Source: Bacteroidia bacterium | GTDB lineage: Bacteria; Bacteroidota; Bacteroidia; Bacteroidales; VadinHA17 | Length of the DNA: 15,373 bases | Assembly (NCBI GenBank): GCA_026391515.1 | Contig: JAPLEC010000204.1 | Location: forward strand, 1 to 15,373 | Direction: 5' to 3' | Shown: positions 9,001 to 15,065 of the stretch, piece after piece | Layout of the letters: every line of letters begins with the position of its first letter | How positions within the stretch are numbered: the stretch's first letter is position 1 | Notes under the pieces: model-generated | Database searches by the model: none | The model's input: only the letters and a program-made list of their open reading frames with translations | What the model was told of the DNA's origin: nothing | Made by a program: the position numbers and the translations under genes

Positions 9001-9782
9001 AATTTTCCGGTATAACAATCCCAGATCTTAACAGCCATATCGAAGCCTATTGTCAATAATTTTCTGCTATCGGAACTAAATACATTACTGGCCATCCATG
9101 AGGCCATATCGCTATTCGCGGATGTACCGGGCAGGACATGAAGCAATTCCCCGTTCCGGACATTCCAGATCCTTGAGGAACCATCATCTGACATAGTCAT
9201 CAAATAGTTACCGTCAGGGCTGAAGGAGCATGACAGAAAATCATTAATATGTCCTTTGATGCTTTGGATTATATCTCCCGTCCTTACATCCCGGATATTA
9301 AAAACTCTTATGTAACTTTTGAAAGTTGAATCATTATTAATAGAATCAGCTTTATCATCGTCTGAATCCATTAATATACTTTTCCTGTCGGGGTTGAATA
9401 GAGGTTTGGCCACATCAAAAGAAATTTTCCCTTCAAAACTGCCTATTATTTGACCTGTTGCGATATCCCAGGTCTTCACTGTATTATCTTTTGAAATAGT
9501 TACAACATTTTTACTATCGGGACTGAATACAGCAGAAAAGACGCTATTGGTGTGTCCTTCAAGAGTTCTGAATAACTTACCGCTTTTTACCTCCCATATT
9601 TTGGCTGTTTTATCTTGAGATGCTGTAACAATATATTTTCCATCAGGGCTGAATGAAATTTCATTTATATCTCCCATGTGTCCTACCTGCAAAACAAGCT
9701 CCGGGTTCTGGGCGGATATTTGAAAATGACAGAGGCAAAAAACACTTATTATACCAATCCATGTAAATTGTGATCTTTCCAT
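3012..9782 (-). CDS. Giant exported WD40-repeat protein with C-terminal caspase-like domain
   Basis: The protein has 2256 residues. A signal peptide (about 1-24, ending ISAQ) indicates export. From about residue 35 to 1740 I count roughly 38 WD40-type blades (FSPDGK...IWDVQTGKLL), enough for about five seven-bladed propellers; strict GH dipeptides are often lost in the middle. Then come a linker (about 1745-1860), an Ig-like segment (about 1870-1975) and a caspase-like C14 domain from about 1982. His2064 (FVSGHGLLD) and Cys2114 (LMDACHSGE), 50 residues apart, form the expected dyad. The propellers probably bind a partner and the caspase part may cleave proteins, acting outside the cytoplasm; substrate unknown. 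The tail GVCAKTIKIIYL lacks the QKPTSR..N ending usual for such proteins, suggesting a replaced 3' end. I found no TAnnTTTG box in the 200 bp upstream. The start is the ATG that gives the signal peptide. Confidence 0.88.
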   Translation of the reverse strand: MERSQFTWIGIISVFCLCHFQISAQNPELVLQVGHMGDINEISFSPDGKYIVTASQDKTAKIWEVKSGKLFRTLEGHTNSVFSAVFSPDSKNVVTISKDNTVKTWDIATGQIIGSFEGKISFDVAKPLFNPDRKSILMDSDDDKADSINNDSTFKSYIRVFNIRDVRTGDIIQSIKGHINDFLSCSFSPDGNYLMTMSDDGSSRIWNVRNGELLHVLPGTSANSDMASWMASNVFSSDSRKLLTIGFDMAVKIWDCYTGKLLCKLKGHPEEIVSVDFTRDGKMLAALCSDNTVFLWDAGSGKLLNRIIEKGEGFSSVKFIPDGKNLLISSKIHGYSLIQDIQTGQILFSIDGGDPNAFSPDGKSVVTTSNIRLVLASSIQDGIPKLWDMQNGRLIHKLKGATSYVSLAKFSPDGQNVMTNSWDWTAKLWDLKNGKLKNNLAGHGQDVESIQYSRDGSKVLTGSNDKNAKVWDTGNGRLLFTINGRRLLYGNLDPFSFVFFSPDSKIVAASITYSDTVSLFNAETGEVVHYLKAPDQVIGAGFNPDGTIIVVESRGAATTAWDVQSGNLLYSLEAYKYESIYNPDFRKTKPALFSPDGNNVVTFPEERMAEIWNVADGELVFTIDSIDKFPDAPFSPDSKNVAVITNKKTDYDPLLFLEIYDVNSGKLIRSIDFCQYCENVPIPNLFSFDSKIVIIPLTDGTIHLVDFQNGEILRSFREESFGWGLSTGEFRFSPGNDKLILKNTGGIKILDIGTGTVLKSMNIGNSYSYGSQLFSPDGTRFLTFTDDGDAEIWDAQSLEKIQKLNWHFGKPDDPLSVAEFFFSDDGRRIITRNNNQATMIWDVQSGKVIESITQQQSYFTPTFSSDGMKAFCHADGGSIKIRDLEKKTWLPEPEISDSWILQQQFSPDGRKLLVVIDSTIKIFDVQTGNLLLTLMGAGDNSNPAVFSPDGQKIMSTTGTGLTRIWNAQDGQLLSTLDSTPLFAGKQSTANSREVQSGPVVFSPDGQKIVIEPDIWNAADGSLLHHLPVEQFSVEQFSSLGAPLSPDSKKMVMNFTDESQKIRAKSWDVQNGKLLQDLSWRTGNQYYSYQQIRNIRFSPDGKRIVTTAPNDSIIRVWDSEAGELIFSLSCDEGKPAFAYFSSDGKNIISWMNNGTIKTWNIQNRELIKSESWPETLIEPFFYWFISSNDVKMLASFSDNWDVGIWDIQGRRFLHKLEGKLKNISFASFSPDGTKIMAEASSSDTIRMWNVQNGNLLYSLNANEEGLNDYADGLGSLCFSPDGSKIIASRNNVIKIWDPESAELLHSLNGPLGFSPSITNLSEIVSRNSRLVMAFTYDNDTVKVWDLQSGKLQFCLDVIEEKKKVESNNTEPAFIPQEGIKSALFSDDGKSFRTITTTGEVKIWNALNGKLLQSSKEQDQSIEPAGIVSVNSPDLMKKVSFLWDGTALLWKLVDGQWTLILSMEGSFSPVVSAKFHPDNNQLFVAYADSSAKIWDVQTGEMLYALERQSGFVTTPRFSPDGMNLVTFLSDSTAKIWDIQTGKGMNTLEGKVGKIGSITFSSDSRKLLVTNSLDNSAKIWDIGTGRLLNIIEGVFWKMEGEEEESEETVREVTFTSDGTKIISASLKPPDLKQMSTTLWDVESGEALHSLDGFVVNSTDNFKDPFSPDSKKLVTASEGGITKIWNVQTGKVLHILDPQDGIRKVNTTVFSPDGKNLLVSSSKYKTEDDLISEYPVEIWDSGNGKLLRSIDFKSAKLQDICWSGSKLIYTYNTAISLYDLKSGKEIVTFVSINKDDYVFILPSGEYSGTPEGIKNLVWRLGDKLYNVNQWDLQYNRPDKVLEQLGNPDTALIRMYRKAYQKRLKRAGFTEEMLSTERHTPGIKIVNYDALAYNTDKSQIQLEICGTDSKYKLDRFNVWINDVPMFGSRGISLIKENTDSINKIINVPLSDGKNEINVSCINEKGVESLKESVNIIYHPENQIKPDLYVIAMSVSRYKDPRYNLQYAVKDGRDIASIFRSLAIPEGYFGNIIIDTLFNERATRENFFNLKQKLSASKVDDQVVVFVSGHGLLDRDMDFYFASFDVDFSQPEKRGISFDDLEALLDSIPARKKLMLMDACHSGEVDKEEGTELIANNMQPSSEITFRGNIKEYDFKGVNNKMVQSGTSLNSSFELMQELFTNLDHGTGTTVISAAAGKGYALESPQWNNGVFTYSIINGLMNKAADSNNDKQITVSELKDYSINQVQQITGVCAKTIKIIYL
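6673..6702 (-). repeat. Perfect 15-bp tandem duplication inside the WD40 gene
   Basis: GAAAACTGTTCAACA occurs twice head to tail (6673-6687, 6688-6702), which duplicates five codons and gives VEQFSVEQFS near residues 1027-1037, in a loop between blades. The absence of any difference suggests a recent slippage event. It preserves the reading frame. Confidence 0.85.
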
Positions 9783-9952
9783 GATAATCCTGTTTAACTG
9801 ACAGTTGTATTTGAATCAGACTCCAAAAAATGAGCGATAAAGTCTTTGATGAATATACGCATTTTTATGCACTATAGCAAAGAGGAGTATTTATCGACAA
9901 TTATGTAAACTTCACCTCACATTTAATTGATTATAATCGTAGTATAAAATAG

Positions 9953-9990
9953 CCCTGACGTTCCTGATTGCAAGCGCCAGGAAGTCAGGG
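9953..9990. other. Strong stem-loop upstream of the WD40 gene
   Basis: CCCTGAC (9953-9959) pairs with GTCAGGG (9984-9990), and TTCCTG (9961-9966) with CAGGAA (9978-9983). This gives a 13-bp stem with one bulged base and an 11-nt loop. AGCCCTGAC recurs at 10015-10023 and could pair with the same GTCAGGG arm. No T-run follows on either strand, so it is not a typical terminator. It lies about 170 bp upstream of the WD40 start and may be regulatory or a degenerate element end. The rest of 9783-10039 shows nothing further that I can identify. Confidence 0.5.
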
Positions 9991-10040
9991 TACTGACCTT
10001 AGCGTTAATATTCGAGCCCTGACAGAGCAACATGATAATC

Positions 10041-10075
10041 AAACACTTACACTCTAATCCGTGTAGGTGTTTTTT
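10041..10075 (+). terminator. Stem-loop with T-run, copy 2, with compensatory change
   Basis: AAACACTTACAC (10041-10052) pairs with GTGTAGGTGTTT (10061-10072) around an 8-nt loop, with one U-G wobble, and the T-run continues to 10075. The pair next to the loop is C-G here but A-T in copy 1 (190/198), a compensatory change. The loops are unrelated. The form is that of a Rho-independent terminator. Confidence 0.6.
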
Positions 10076-10145
10076 GTTACTTGCTAGGTTCTTGCTAGGT
10101 TTTGGATAGAATTCCAACGAAATCGTTTAAAAATAAACAAAGGTC

Positions 10146-10161
10146 GGTGGTAATTACCACC
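10146..10161. promoter_or_regulatory. Perfect 16-bp palindrome, operator-like
   Basis: GGTGGTAATTACCACC equals its own reverse complement. It sits at the same place in the leader as the near-palindrome at 281-296 and follows an identical AAACAAAGGTC. A dimeric DNA-binding protein is the simplest reader; its identity cannot be told from this window. Confidence 0.55.
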
Positions 10162-10223
10162 ATTCTTTTCTATTCCAGTCTAATCTGTAAGTTCAATCCT
10201 GATCAGGGATACCTGATAGCATA

Positions 10224-10255
10224 TTTGCGTTTGGCTCAGCTAAGGTTTAACTTTG
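10224..10255 (+). promoter_or_regulatory. Bacteroidota-type promoter in front of the TIR stub
   Basis: TTTG (10224-10227), a 20-bp spacer and TAACTTTG (10248-10255) reproduce the promoter of the intact TIR gene with the same spacing, although the spacer sequence differs. The promoter should still be active, yet only a 20-codon stub follows, then the convergent radical SAM gene. Confidence 0.7.
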
Positions 10256-10274
10256 ATAATGAAATATACTTCAG

Positions 10275-10334
10275 ATGCCTAGCATAATTGAAGGATATAA
10301 TTACGATATCTTCATCAGCTATATTGTGAACTAA
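10275..10334 (+). pseudogene. 5' stub of a second TIR-TPR gene
   Basis: The frame reads MPSIIEGYNYDIFISYIVN and then stops. Residues 1-16 match the intact TIR protein at 413 except for one Ser-to-Asn change; beyond ISY the sequence is unrelated. The promoter and leader are preserved, so this is a TIR gene that lost all but its first codons, by deletion or by insertion of foreign DNA. The 93 bp between it and the radical SAM gene show no TIR sequence and no clear element end. Confidence 0.8.
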
Positions 10335-10427
10335 AATACAATTATGTAATTTAGTTTGGGCAATTATAAAGGGGTCAGCATAAGGTTTTCTAAGGAGAAT
10401 CGCTTCTTCCTTGACTAAATCAGGGCT

Positions 10428-11924
10428 TTAATAAGTATTTTTATTGTTTAACCCATATACTGTTCTAAAATGATAACCATATACAGCAAAGGTCATGGCA
10501 TCCGTAAATAAGCCAGGGCGTCTTAGAAGTGTCCATATAAAAAATTTCCAATATTCACTTCGTCCTTTATTGACAATTCCGATAAGGACAATGGATTTAA
10601 TGAAAGCCTTTAGATAGGAAAATTCTATTTTCTTTTGCCTTACATGTGGCCGTCGGTAATTTAATAAAAACTGACGAATCCTTCTATAATAAGGTTTTGC
10701 TGTATAGATATTTTGAATTATTTTTTTATATCCCTCTAAAAGTTCATGGTAGTTCATTTTCGGGATAAAATTCATGGAAAAATCAGTATTGCTCCCTGTT
10801 GCTTCCGTTGTAAGCCTGTTTTCAGCCTCAAGTTGTTGGTATAGCTTGGTGTTTTTGGGTGCATTTAACAGCCCAACCATTGCAGTTACAATTCCGCTTT
10901 GCTGGATAAAATCAATTTGTCGTTCAAAAACGGTCGCAGAATCGCTGTCGAAACCCACAATAAATCCACCAGAGACCTCCAATCCTATATTTTGTATTTT
11001 TTTTACACATTGAAGCAAATTTCTGTTTTTATTTTGGACTTTGTTGCAGTCCTGGAGTGATTTTTCCTCAGGAGTTTCGATACCAATAAAAGTGGAGTTA
11101 AAACCTGTTTCAATCATCAATGACATTAGTTCTTCGTCATCAGCAAGGTTAATTGAGGTTTGAATAGTAAATGCAAATGGATATTTATGTATTTGCATCA
11201 ATTTTCTCATAGCCGGAAGCAAGTTATTTTTTGTTTCTTTTTTGTTTCCGATAAAATTATCGTCAACAATGGATACTGGCCCGCGCCAATTAAGATTATA
11301 AAGTACCTCAAGCTCTTTTATAACCTGAGTGGTATCTTTCATTCTTACCTTATGCCCAAAAAGAGAGGTAATTTCACAAAAGTTGCATGCAAATGGGCAT
11401 CCACGCGAAACCTGGATGTTCATATAAACATACTCTTTCATTGATAGTAAATGATAATCGGGAACAGGGGTTATTGTAATATCAGCATATTCATCAGTTC
11501 TATATATTTTCCTCGGGAGATGACCGGCATTTAAATCTTTCAGAAACGGCGGTAACGTAATCTCTGCTTCATTCAATATAAAATGGTCAATTTGTGGATA
11601 GTTGCTGAATTCCTGGGTAAAGAGAGGACCGCCTGCAACAATTTTCACTTTTTGCTTCAAGCACGCCTCAATTATCTTGCTAACCGATTCCTTTTGTATG
11701 TACATGGCGCTAATAAAAACATAGTCAGCCCAGACGATATCTCTTGTCAGAAGTGGAGTGACATTCATGTCCACCAGTTTTTTTTGCCATGTTGTTGGAA
11801 GCATTGCTGATACGGTTATTAAACCAAGAGGAGGTACAGCAGCCTTTTTGGAAATAAAGCGTAAAGCATGCTTGAAACTCCAGTATGTATCAGGATATTG
11901 AGGATATACCATTAAAATATTCAT
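10428..11924 (-). CDS. Cobalamin-binding-type radical SAM protein
   Basis: The product has 498 residues. The N-terminal 150 residues form a B12-binding-type Rossmann region (MNILMVYPQYP, VPPLGLITVSAMLP, VDMNV, ADYVFISAM), without a DxHxxG motif. The radical SAM core (about 170-370) carries Cys176, Cys180 and Cys183 in RGCPFACNFC, which bind the 4Fe-4S cluster that cleaves S-adenosylmethionine. The last 120 residues resemble the DUF4070-type extension of this group, which includes the hopanoid methylase HpnP. The actual substrate cannot be told: a methylation of an unactivated carbon is the group's best known reaction. The start is the ATG 23 bp downstream of a good -7 box on the minus strand. 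No pathway partner lies next to it; the LytTR gene is 149 bp upstream on the same strand. Confidence 0.85.
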   Translation of the reverse strand: MNILMVYPQYPDTYWSFKHALRFISKKAAVPPLGLITVSAMLPTTWQKKLVDMNVTPLLTRDIVWADYVFISAMYIQKESVSKIIEACLKQKVKIVAGGPLFTQEFSNYPQIDHFILNEAEITLPPFLKDLNAGHLPRKIYRTDEYADITITPVPDYHLLSMKEYVYMNIQVSRGCPFACNFCEITSLFGHKVRMKDTTQVIKELEVLYNLNWRGPVSIVDDNFIGNKKETKNNLLPAMRKLMQIHKYPFAFTIQTSINLADDEELMSLMIETGFNSTFIGIETPEEKSLQDCNKVQNKNRNLLQCVKKIQNIGLEVSGGFIVGFDSDSATVFERQIDFIQQSGIVTAMVGLLNAPKNTKLYQQLEAENRLTTEATGSNTDFSMNFIPKMNYHELLEGYKKIIQNIYTAKPYYRRIRQFLLNYRRPHVRQKKIEFSYLKAFIKSIVLIGIVNKGRSEYWKFFIWTLLRRPGLFTDAMTFAVYGYHFRTVYGLNNKNTY

Positions 11925-11947
11925 AGTATTTTAATAATATAATTGAA

Positions 11948-11980
11948 CAAAGGTATTTCCCAATTATAACCTTAGAGAAA
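11948..11980 (-). promoter_or_regulatory. Probable promoter of the radical SAM gene
   Basis: Read on the minus strand, TACCTTTG (11955-11948) fits the -7 box TAnnTTTG, and TTTC (11980-11977), 21 bp upstream, is one base off the TTTG -33 box. Transcription would start near 11941, 17 nt before the ATG, the same leader length as for the TIR gene. The gene may therefore be transcribed independently of the LytTR gene. Confidence 0.55.
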
Positions 11981-12045
11981 AAAAGGGTTTAATAGAGTGT
12001 AATTAGTGGTAAAAGAAACAATTGAGTGGTTAATATTATAACCTT
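11963..12045. repeat. Pair of 11-bp direct repeats upstream of the radical SAM gene
   Basis: ATTATAACCTT occurs at 11963-11973 and 12035-12045, in the same orientation and 72 bp apart, between the LytTR and radical SAM genes. The first lies within the probable promoter spacer. LytTR proteins bind direct repeats, but this sequence is not close to the known LytTR consensus and the spacing is wide. Confidence 0.35.
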
Positions 12046-12073
12046 GTGGCGGGCGGTATTCACCCCAGGCAGA

Positions 12074-12916
12074 TTAAATGGCTTCTTTAATCTTTAACAA
12101 ATATTGGCGTGAAACCGGGATTTGTTCATTATATCCCTTTATGGTCAACCAGTAATCGTTATAATTGCTTTTGAGTTTTTCAATATAATACAAATTTACA
12201 ATACATATCCTGTGGCATCGAATAAAGTTTGAATATGGCTTTATTTGTTGCTCAATATTCTTTAGGGTATTTCGTATGAGTTTCTTCTTAAAATTATCAC
12301 CTTCCTTATATACAATTTCTACATAGTTATCGGCGGATTTAATAAAAGCGACATCTGCAATAAGTAAGTTTAATTTCTCTGTACTGTTATCCGAAATAAA
12401 CTCGATGGATTTGTTCAGGTAATCTTCTTCGTATTTTTTAATTTGTTTTTGTATTATTTTTTTTTCTTTAATGAATGATTCGTTTTGTTCCTTTAATTCC
12501 TTAAATGCATCACATAGACTTAAAACCACCGTCGGGGTAAGACAAATTAAAACCACTTTAATTATAATATAAAAGGAAATACTTACTAATCCCACATAAC
12601 GCATATAGAAGGCAAAAGCAACCGAACTCAAAGCCAATATAATGAAACCGCCTATGTAAGAAGGTAAAATATGTTCATTGTTGCTTTGGTGACTATTTTG
12701 AATAAGCCAGGGAAAAACAATCCGGACTAAAACCATAAACAGAAAAACTATTGCCCCTAATCCGGCTACGAATAACAACCTGTTGTTAAAATCAAACCTG
12801 TCAAGTGGAAATGGTTGAAAGAAAAGTACAAATAAAAACACACCCAAACTGATACTTAGAAAATGTCCCAGTTCTTTTTTTAATAAATAGATTAATTGGT
12901 CTAATTTTTTATTCAC
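12074..12916 (-). CDS. Membrane-anchored LytTR-family transcriptional regulator
   Basis: The 280-residue protein has four hydrophobic helices (about 16-36, 46-70, 83-107, 112-134), a charged coiled-coil stretch (136-175) and a LytTR DNA-binding domain (182-280), shown by IKSADNYVEIVY, IRCHRICIVNLYYIEKL and IPVSRQYLLKIKEAI. Such four-helix LytTR proteins are common in Bacteroidota and probably sense membrane or envelope signals, without a receiver domain. The start is GTG at 12914-12916; I see no in-frame ATG close upstream. An IS982 element ends 30 bp before it and probably separates it from its promoter, of which TAACTTTG on the minus strand at 14011-14004 may be the -7 box. Its target is unknown; the downstream radical SAM gene is one candidate. 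Confidence 0.85.
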   Translation of the reverse strand: MNKKLDQLIYLLKKELGHFLSISLGVFLFVLFFQPFPLDRFDFNNRLLFVAGLGAIVFLFMVLVRIVFPWLIQNSHQSNNEHILPSYIGGFIILALSSVAFAFYMRYVGLVSISFYIIIKVVLICLTPTVVLSLCDAFKELKEQNESFIKEKKIIQKQIKKYEEDYLNKSIEFISDNSTEKLNLLIADVAFIKSADNYVEIVYKEGDNFKKKLIRNTLKNIEQQIKPYSNFIRCHRICIVNLYYIEKLKSNYNDYWLTIKGYNEQIPVSRQYLLKIKEAI

Positions 12917-12946
12917 AACAATTGAAACTAAGTCTGATTTAATAAT

Positions 12947-13984
12947 AACGTGTTGTGCGGTTGAAAAATAAATAATAAAGTTAATAATTATAATGAAAAA
13001 AGTTATGCATAATACTGATACACAGTATATTAGAAGTGAAATTCACCACAAATTCACCTCAAATATGCATAACTTAAAAACAAATTTCGACAAGTTCTTT
13101 GACATAACCAAATTGGTTTTTAAAGATCGTTTAAATAAGTCTGATAATTTCTATTTATATCTAAACGAGCCAAAACTATCAGACTGTGAAATAATTGCTT
13201 TGTCAGTTACCGGTGAATCAATAGGGATTGACAGTGAAAATTACTTTTGGGGAAAACTTAAGAGTGATCACAAAGCTGATTCCCCCAGATTGATTGACCG
13301 TAGTAACTTTAATCGGCGCCGCAAACATCTGTATCCTTTTATTAAACAGCTAAATCAACGTTTAGCAGACAGGCTTAATGAGTCCGAAGATGTTTACCTT
13401 GTTAATTCTACTCCTGTTCCTGTTTGTCAGATTGCAAGAGAGAAGCAAAGTAAAATATTTAAAGAATCCTTTGAAACAGCTCCGGATAAGGGTTATTCTG
13501 CAGTAAGCAAATCCTATTATTATGGATACAAGCTTCATTTGGTAACATCTGTAAGAGGGATCTTTCAAAGCATGGATTTAACTAAAGCCAGCGTTCATGA
13601 TGTCCATTATTTGTCAGAAGTTAAAAAATCCGGATTATCCACATGCACTCTTATTGCTGATAAGGGTTATTTATCAAGCACTTACCAGTTAGATTTGTTT
13701 AATTCATGCCAGGTAAATTTACAAACACCCAAAAGAGCAAATTAGGAAAGACAATCATATCCGGCAATCTTCAAAAGAATGAGAAAACGAATTGAAACTT
13801 TGTTTGCACAATTATGCGATCAGTTTATGCTTAGACGTAATTATGCAAAAACAACTTTGGGTCTATCAGTCCGCATTCTCTCGAAGATAACGGCCGTTAC
13901 TCTCTTGCAATACATTAATTCAAAGAACAATAAACCAATAAACCATTTAAAATATGCGTTGGCTTCTTAACCGCACAACACGTT
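12947..13984 (+). mobile_element. IS982-family insertion sequence, inactivated
   Basis: The element is 1038 bp, bounded by perfect 16-bp terminal inverted repeats: AACGTGTTGTGCGGTT (12947-12962) and its complement (13969-13984). The right repeat overlaps the transposase stop codon. The encoded transposase is of IS982 type but carries a nonsense codon and a lost catalytic Asp. No clean target duplication abuts the ends; ATTTAATA occurs at 12937-12944 and 13992-13999 but is offset by 2 and 7 bp. The insertion lies 30 bp upstream of the LytTR start. Confidence 0.9.
13065..13970 (+). pseudogene. IS982 transposase, broken by an in-frame stop and a catalytic Asp-to-Asn change
   Basis: From MHNLKTNFDKFF, the usual IS982 start, the frame runs to a TAG at 13743-13745 and then continues in the same frame (RKRIETLFAQLCDQF...) to TAA at 13968-13970, for a normal full length of about 300 codons. 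There is no frameshift. The motif that is normally VDSxPVPVC reads VNSTPVPVC, so the first DDE aspartate is Asn114 (codon 13404-13406). The second Asp (codon 199, LIADKGY) and the Glu (codon 244, RKRIETLF) are kept. An ATG at 12993 is in frame, but its 24 extra residues are not family-like. The enzyme should be inactive even if the stop were read through. Confidence 0.88.
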
Positions 13985-14201
13985 TATAGTTATTTAATAT
14001 ATACAAAGTTAAATGATTTTTTATTTAGATTTTAATTCCCGTTTCTTAGTCTCACTTATTGTGTTCTTTTGATCCTGAATGTGTCGTGAAGGGTGCAAAG
14101 CAAGATTAAAAAACTACTAAGAAAAATGAATTTTCCCCATAATAAGTGATACCTTTAGAAAGTATCTTACGTATATATCATAAGCTCCAATCCTCCTTTA
14201 A
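13985..14201. promoter_or_regulatory. Intergenic region upstream of the sigma gene, with inverted repeats
   Basis: No gene is seen. TCACTTATTGTG (14052-14063) and CATAATAAGTGA (14138-14149) are inverted copies with 11 of 12 positions complementary, about 74 bp apart. Directly after, 14148-14166 (GATACCTTTAGAAAGTATC) is a near-palindrome containing TACCTTTA, one base off a -7 box, which would give a start near 14164. No TTTG lies at the expected distance, so the promoter is uncertain. On the minus strand, TAACTTTG at 14011-14004 may be the displaced LytTR -7 box. Confidence 0.4.
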
Positions 14202-15065
14202 ATGCGGCAATTTAAAATCATCAAACAGGTCACCAACAGGGATGACTCATCCATAGACAAATATCTGAATGAGGTAGCCAAGATTAAGATGATTAGCGTA
14301 GAAGAAGAGGTTTCTCTCGCCAGAAGGATACACAAGGGGGACCTTAATGCACGGGATTGTTTGATAAATGCAAATCTCAGATTTGTTATATCTGTTTCAA
14401 AGCAGTATCAGAACCATGGCTTGAGTCTTTCGGATATAATCAATGAGGGGAATCTTGGATTGATCAAAGCTGCAGAGCGATTTGACGAAACAATGGGTTT
14501 TAAGTTCATATCCTACGCTATTTGGTGGATAAGGCAATCTATTATGCAGGCCCTTTCAGAAAACACAAGAATTATACGGCTCCCACTAAACAGAGTGAAT
14601 CATATTAATAAAATAAAAAAGATCATTGCTAAACTGGAACAAAAGTTTGAAAGAGACCCAACTATCCTTGAGATTACACAGGCATTAGAGCTAACTCCTG
14701 CTGATGTGACAGTTGCCATAAAAAATGCCGGGCGGTATATTTCAATGGATGCCCCGCTTGTACAAGGTGAAGAAGAGAACATGTATGATGTTCTATTAAA
14801 CGAAGATGCTTCCAGCCCTGATAAAGAATTGCTAACGGATTCACTAAGGAAAGAAATTGAAAGGGTCCTTAATAAATTGGCCCAAAGAGAAGCCGATATT
14901 ATCAGATTTTATTTTGGATTAAACAGCAAATACGCGCTCACACTCGCGGAAATTGGTGAGGAGTATAATCTGACAATAGAAAGGATCAGGCAAATCAAAG
15001 TCAAGGCGATCAATAAATTAAAGTATACTACGATATGCAGAATATTAAAGACCTACTTGGATTAA
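14202..15065 (+). CDS. RpoD-type sigma-70 factor, divergent paralogue
   Basis: The 287-residue protein shows the full short Bacteroidota RpoD layout: MRQFKI start, region 1.2 (about 16-45), region 2 (52-121, with FDETMGFKFISYAIWWIRQSI and NTRIIRLPLN), region 3 (130-207) and region 4 (218-285). It directs RNA polymerase to promoters. It differs from the housekeeping form at conserved places: the -35 reading helix has TIERIRQI instead of TRERVRQI, so Ile259 replaces an Arg that contacts -35 DNA in E. coli sigma-70, and DETMGF replaces DETRGF. It is therefore likely an alternative factor. The start is set by the family opening; no Shine-Dalgarno is seen. Neighbours are IS982 upstream and a convergent TIR remnant downstream. 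Confidence 0.85.
   Translation: MRQFKIIKQVTNRDDSSIDKYLNEVAKIKMISVEEEVSLARRIHKGDLNARDCLINANLRFVISVSKQYQNHGLSLSDIINEGNLGLIKAAERFDETMGFKFISYAIWWIRQSIMQALSENTRIIRLPLNRVNHINKIKKIIAKLEQKFERDPTILEITQALELTPADVTVAIKNAGRYISMDAPLVQGEEENMYDVLLNEDASSPDKELLTDSLRKEIERVLNKLAQREADIIRFYFGLNSKYALTLAEIGEEYNLTIERIRQIKVKAINKLKYTTICRILKTYLD

Larger units (their letters stand above)
10040..10322 (+). repeat. Conserved TIR-gene leader, copy 2
   Basis: This is the second 283-bp copy of the leader found at 178-460. It keeps the stem-loop (10041-10072), the tandem repeat (10080-10101), a perfect version of the palindrome (10146-10161), the promoter (10224-10255) and the first 16 TIR codons. Similarity stops abruptly after the codons for DIFISY. 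Divergence at neutral-looking positions together with intact motifs suggests an old duplication or a family element, not a recent copy. Confidence 0.85.

Noticed and set aside
3100..9780. Tandem DNA repeat array or CRISPR-like array in the WD40 region
   Set aside because: The periodicity is at protein level (about 40-50 codons per blade) with strongly diverged DNA and no constant repeat or spacer.
11963..12045. LytTR binding sites upstream of the radical SAM gene
   Set aside because: The 11-bp repeat does not fit the known LytTR consensus and the 72-bp spacing is far wider than usual; kept only as a repeat.
13743..13778. Programmed frameshift or two separate transposase genes in the IS
   Set aside because: The frame is the same on both sides of the TAG and the family is a single-gene type, so a nonsense mutation explains it.
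12937..13999. ATTTAATA on both sides of the IS as a target-site duplication
   Set aside because: The copies are 2 bp and 7 bp away from the terminal repeats and the flanks are AT-rich, so chance is likely unless the true ends are longer than judged.
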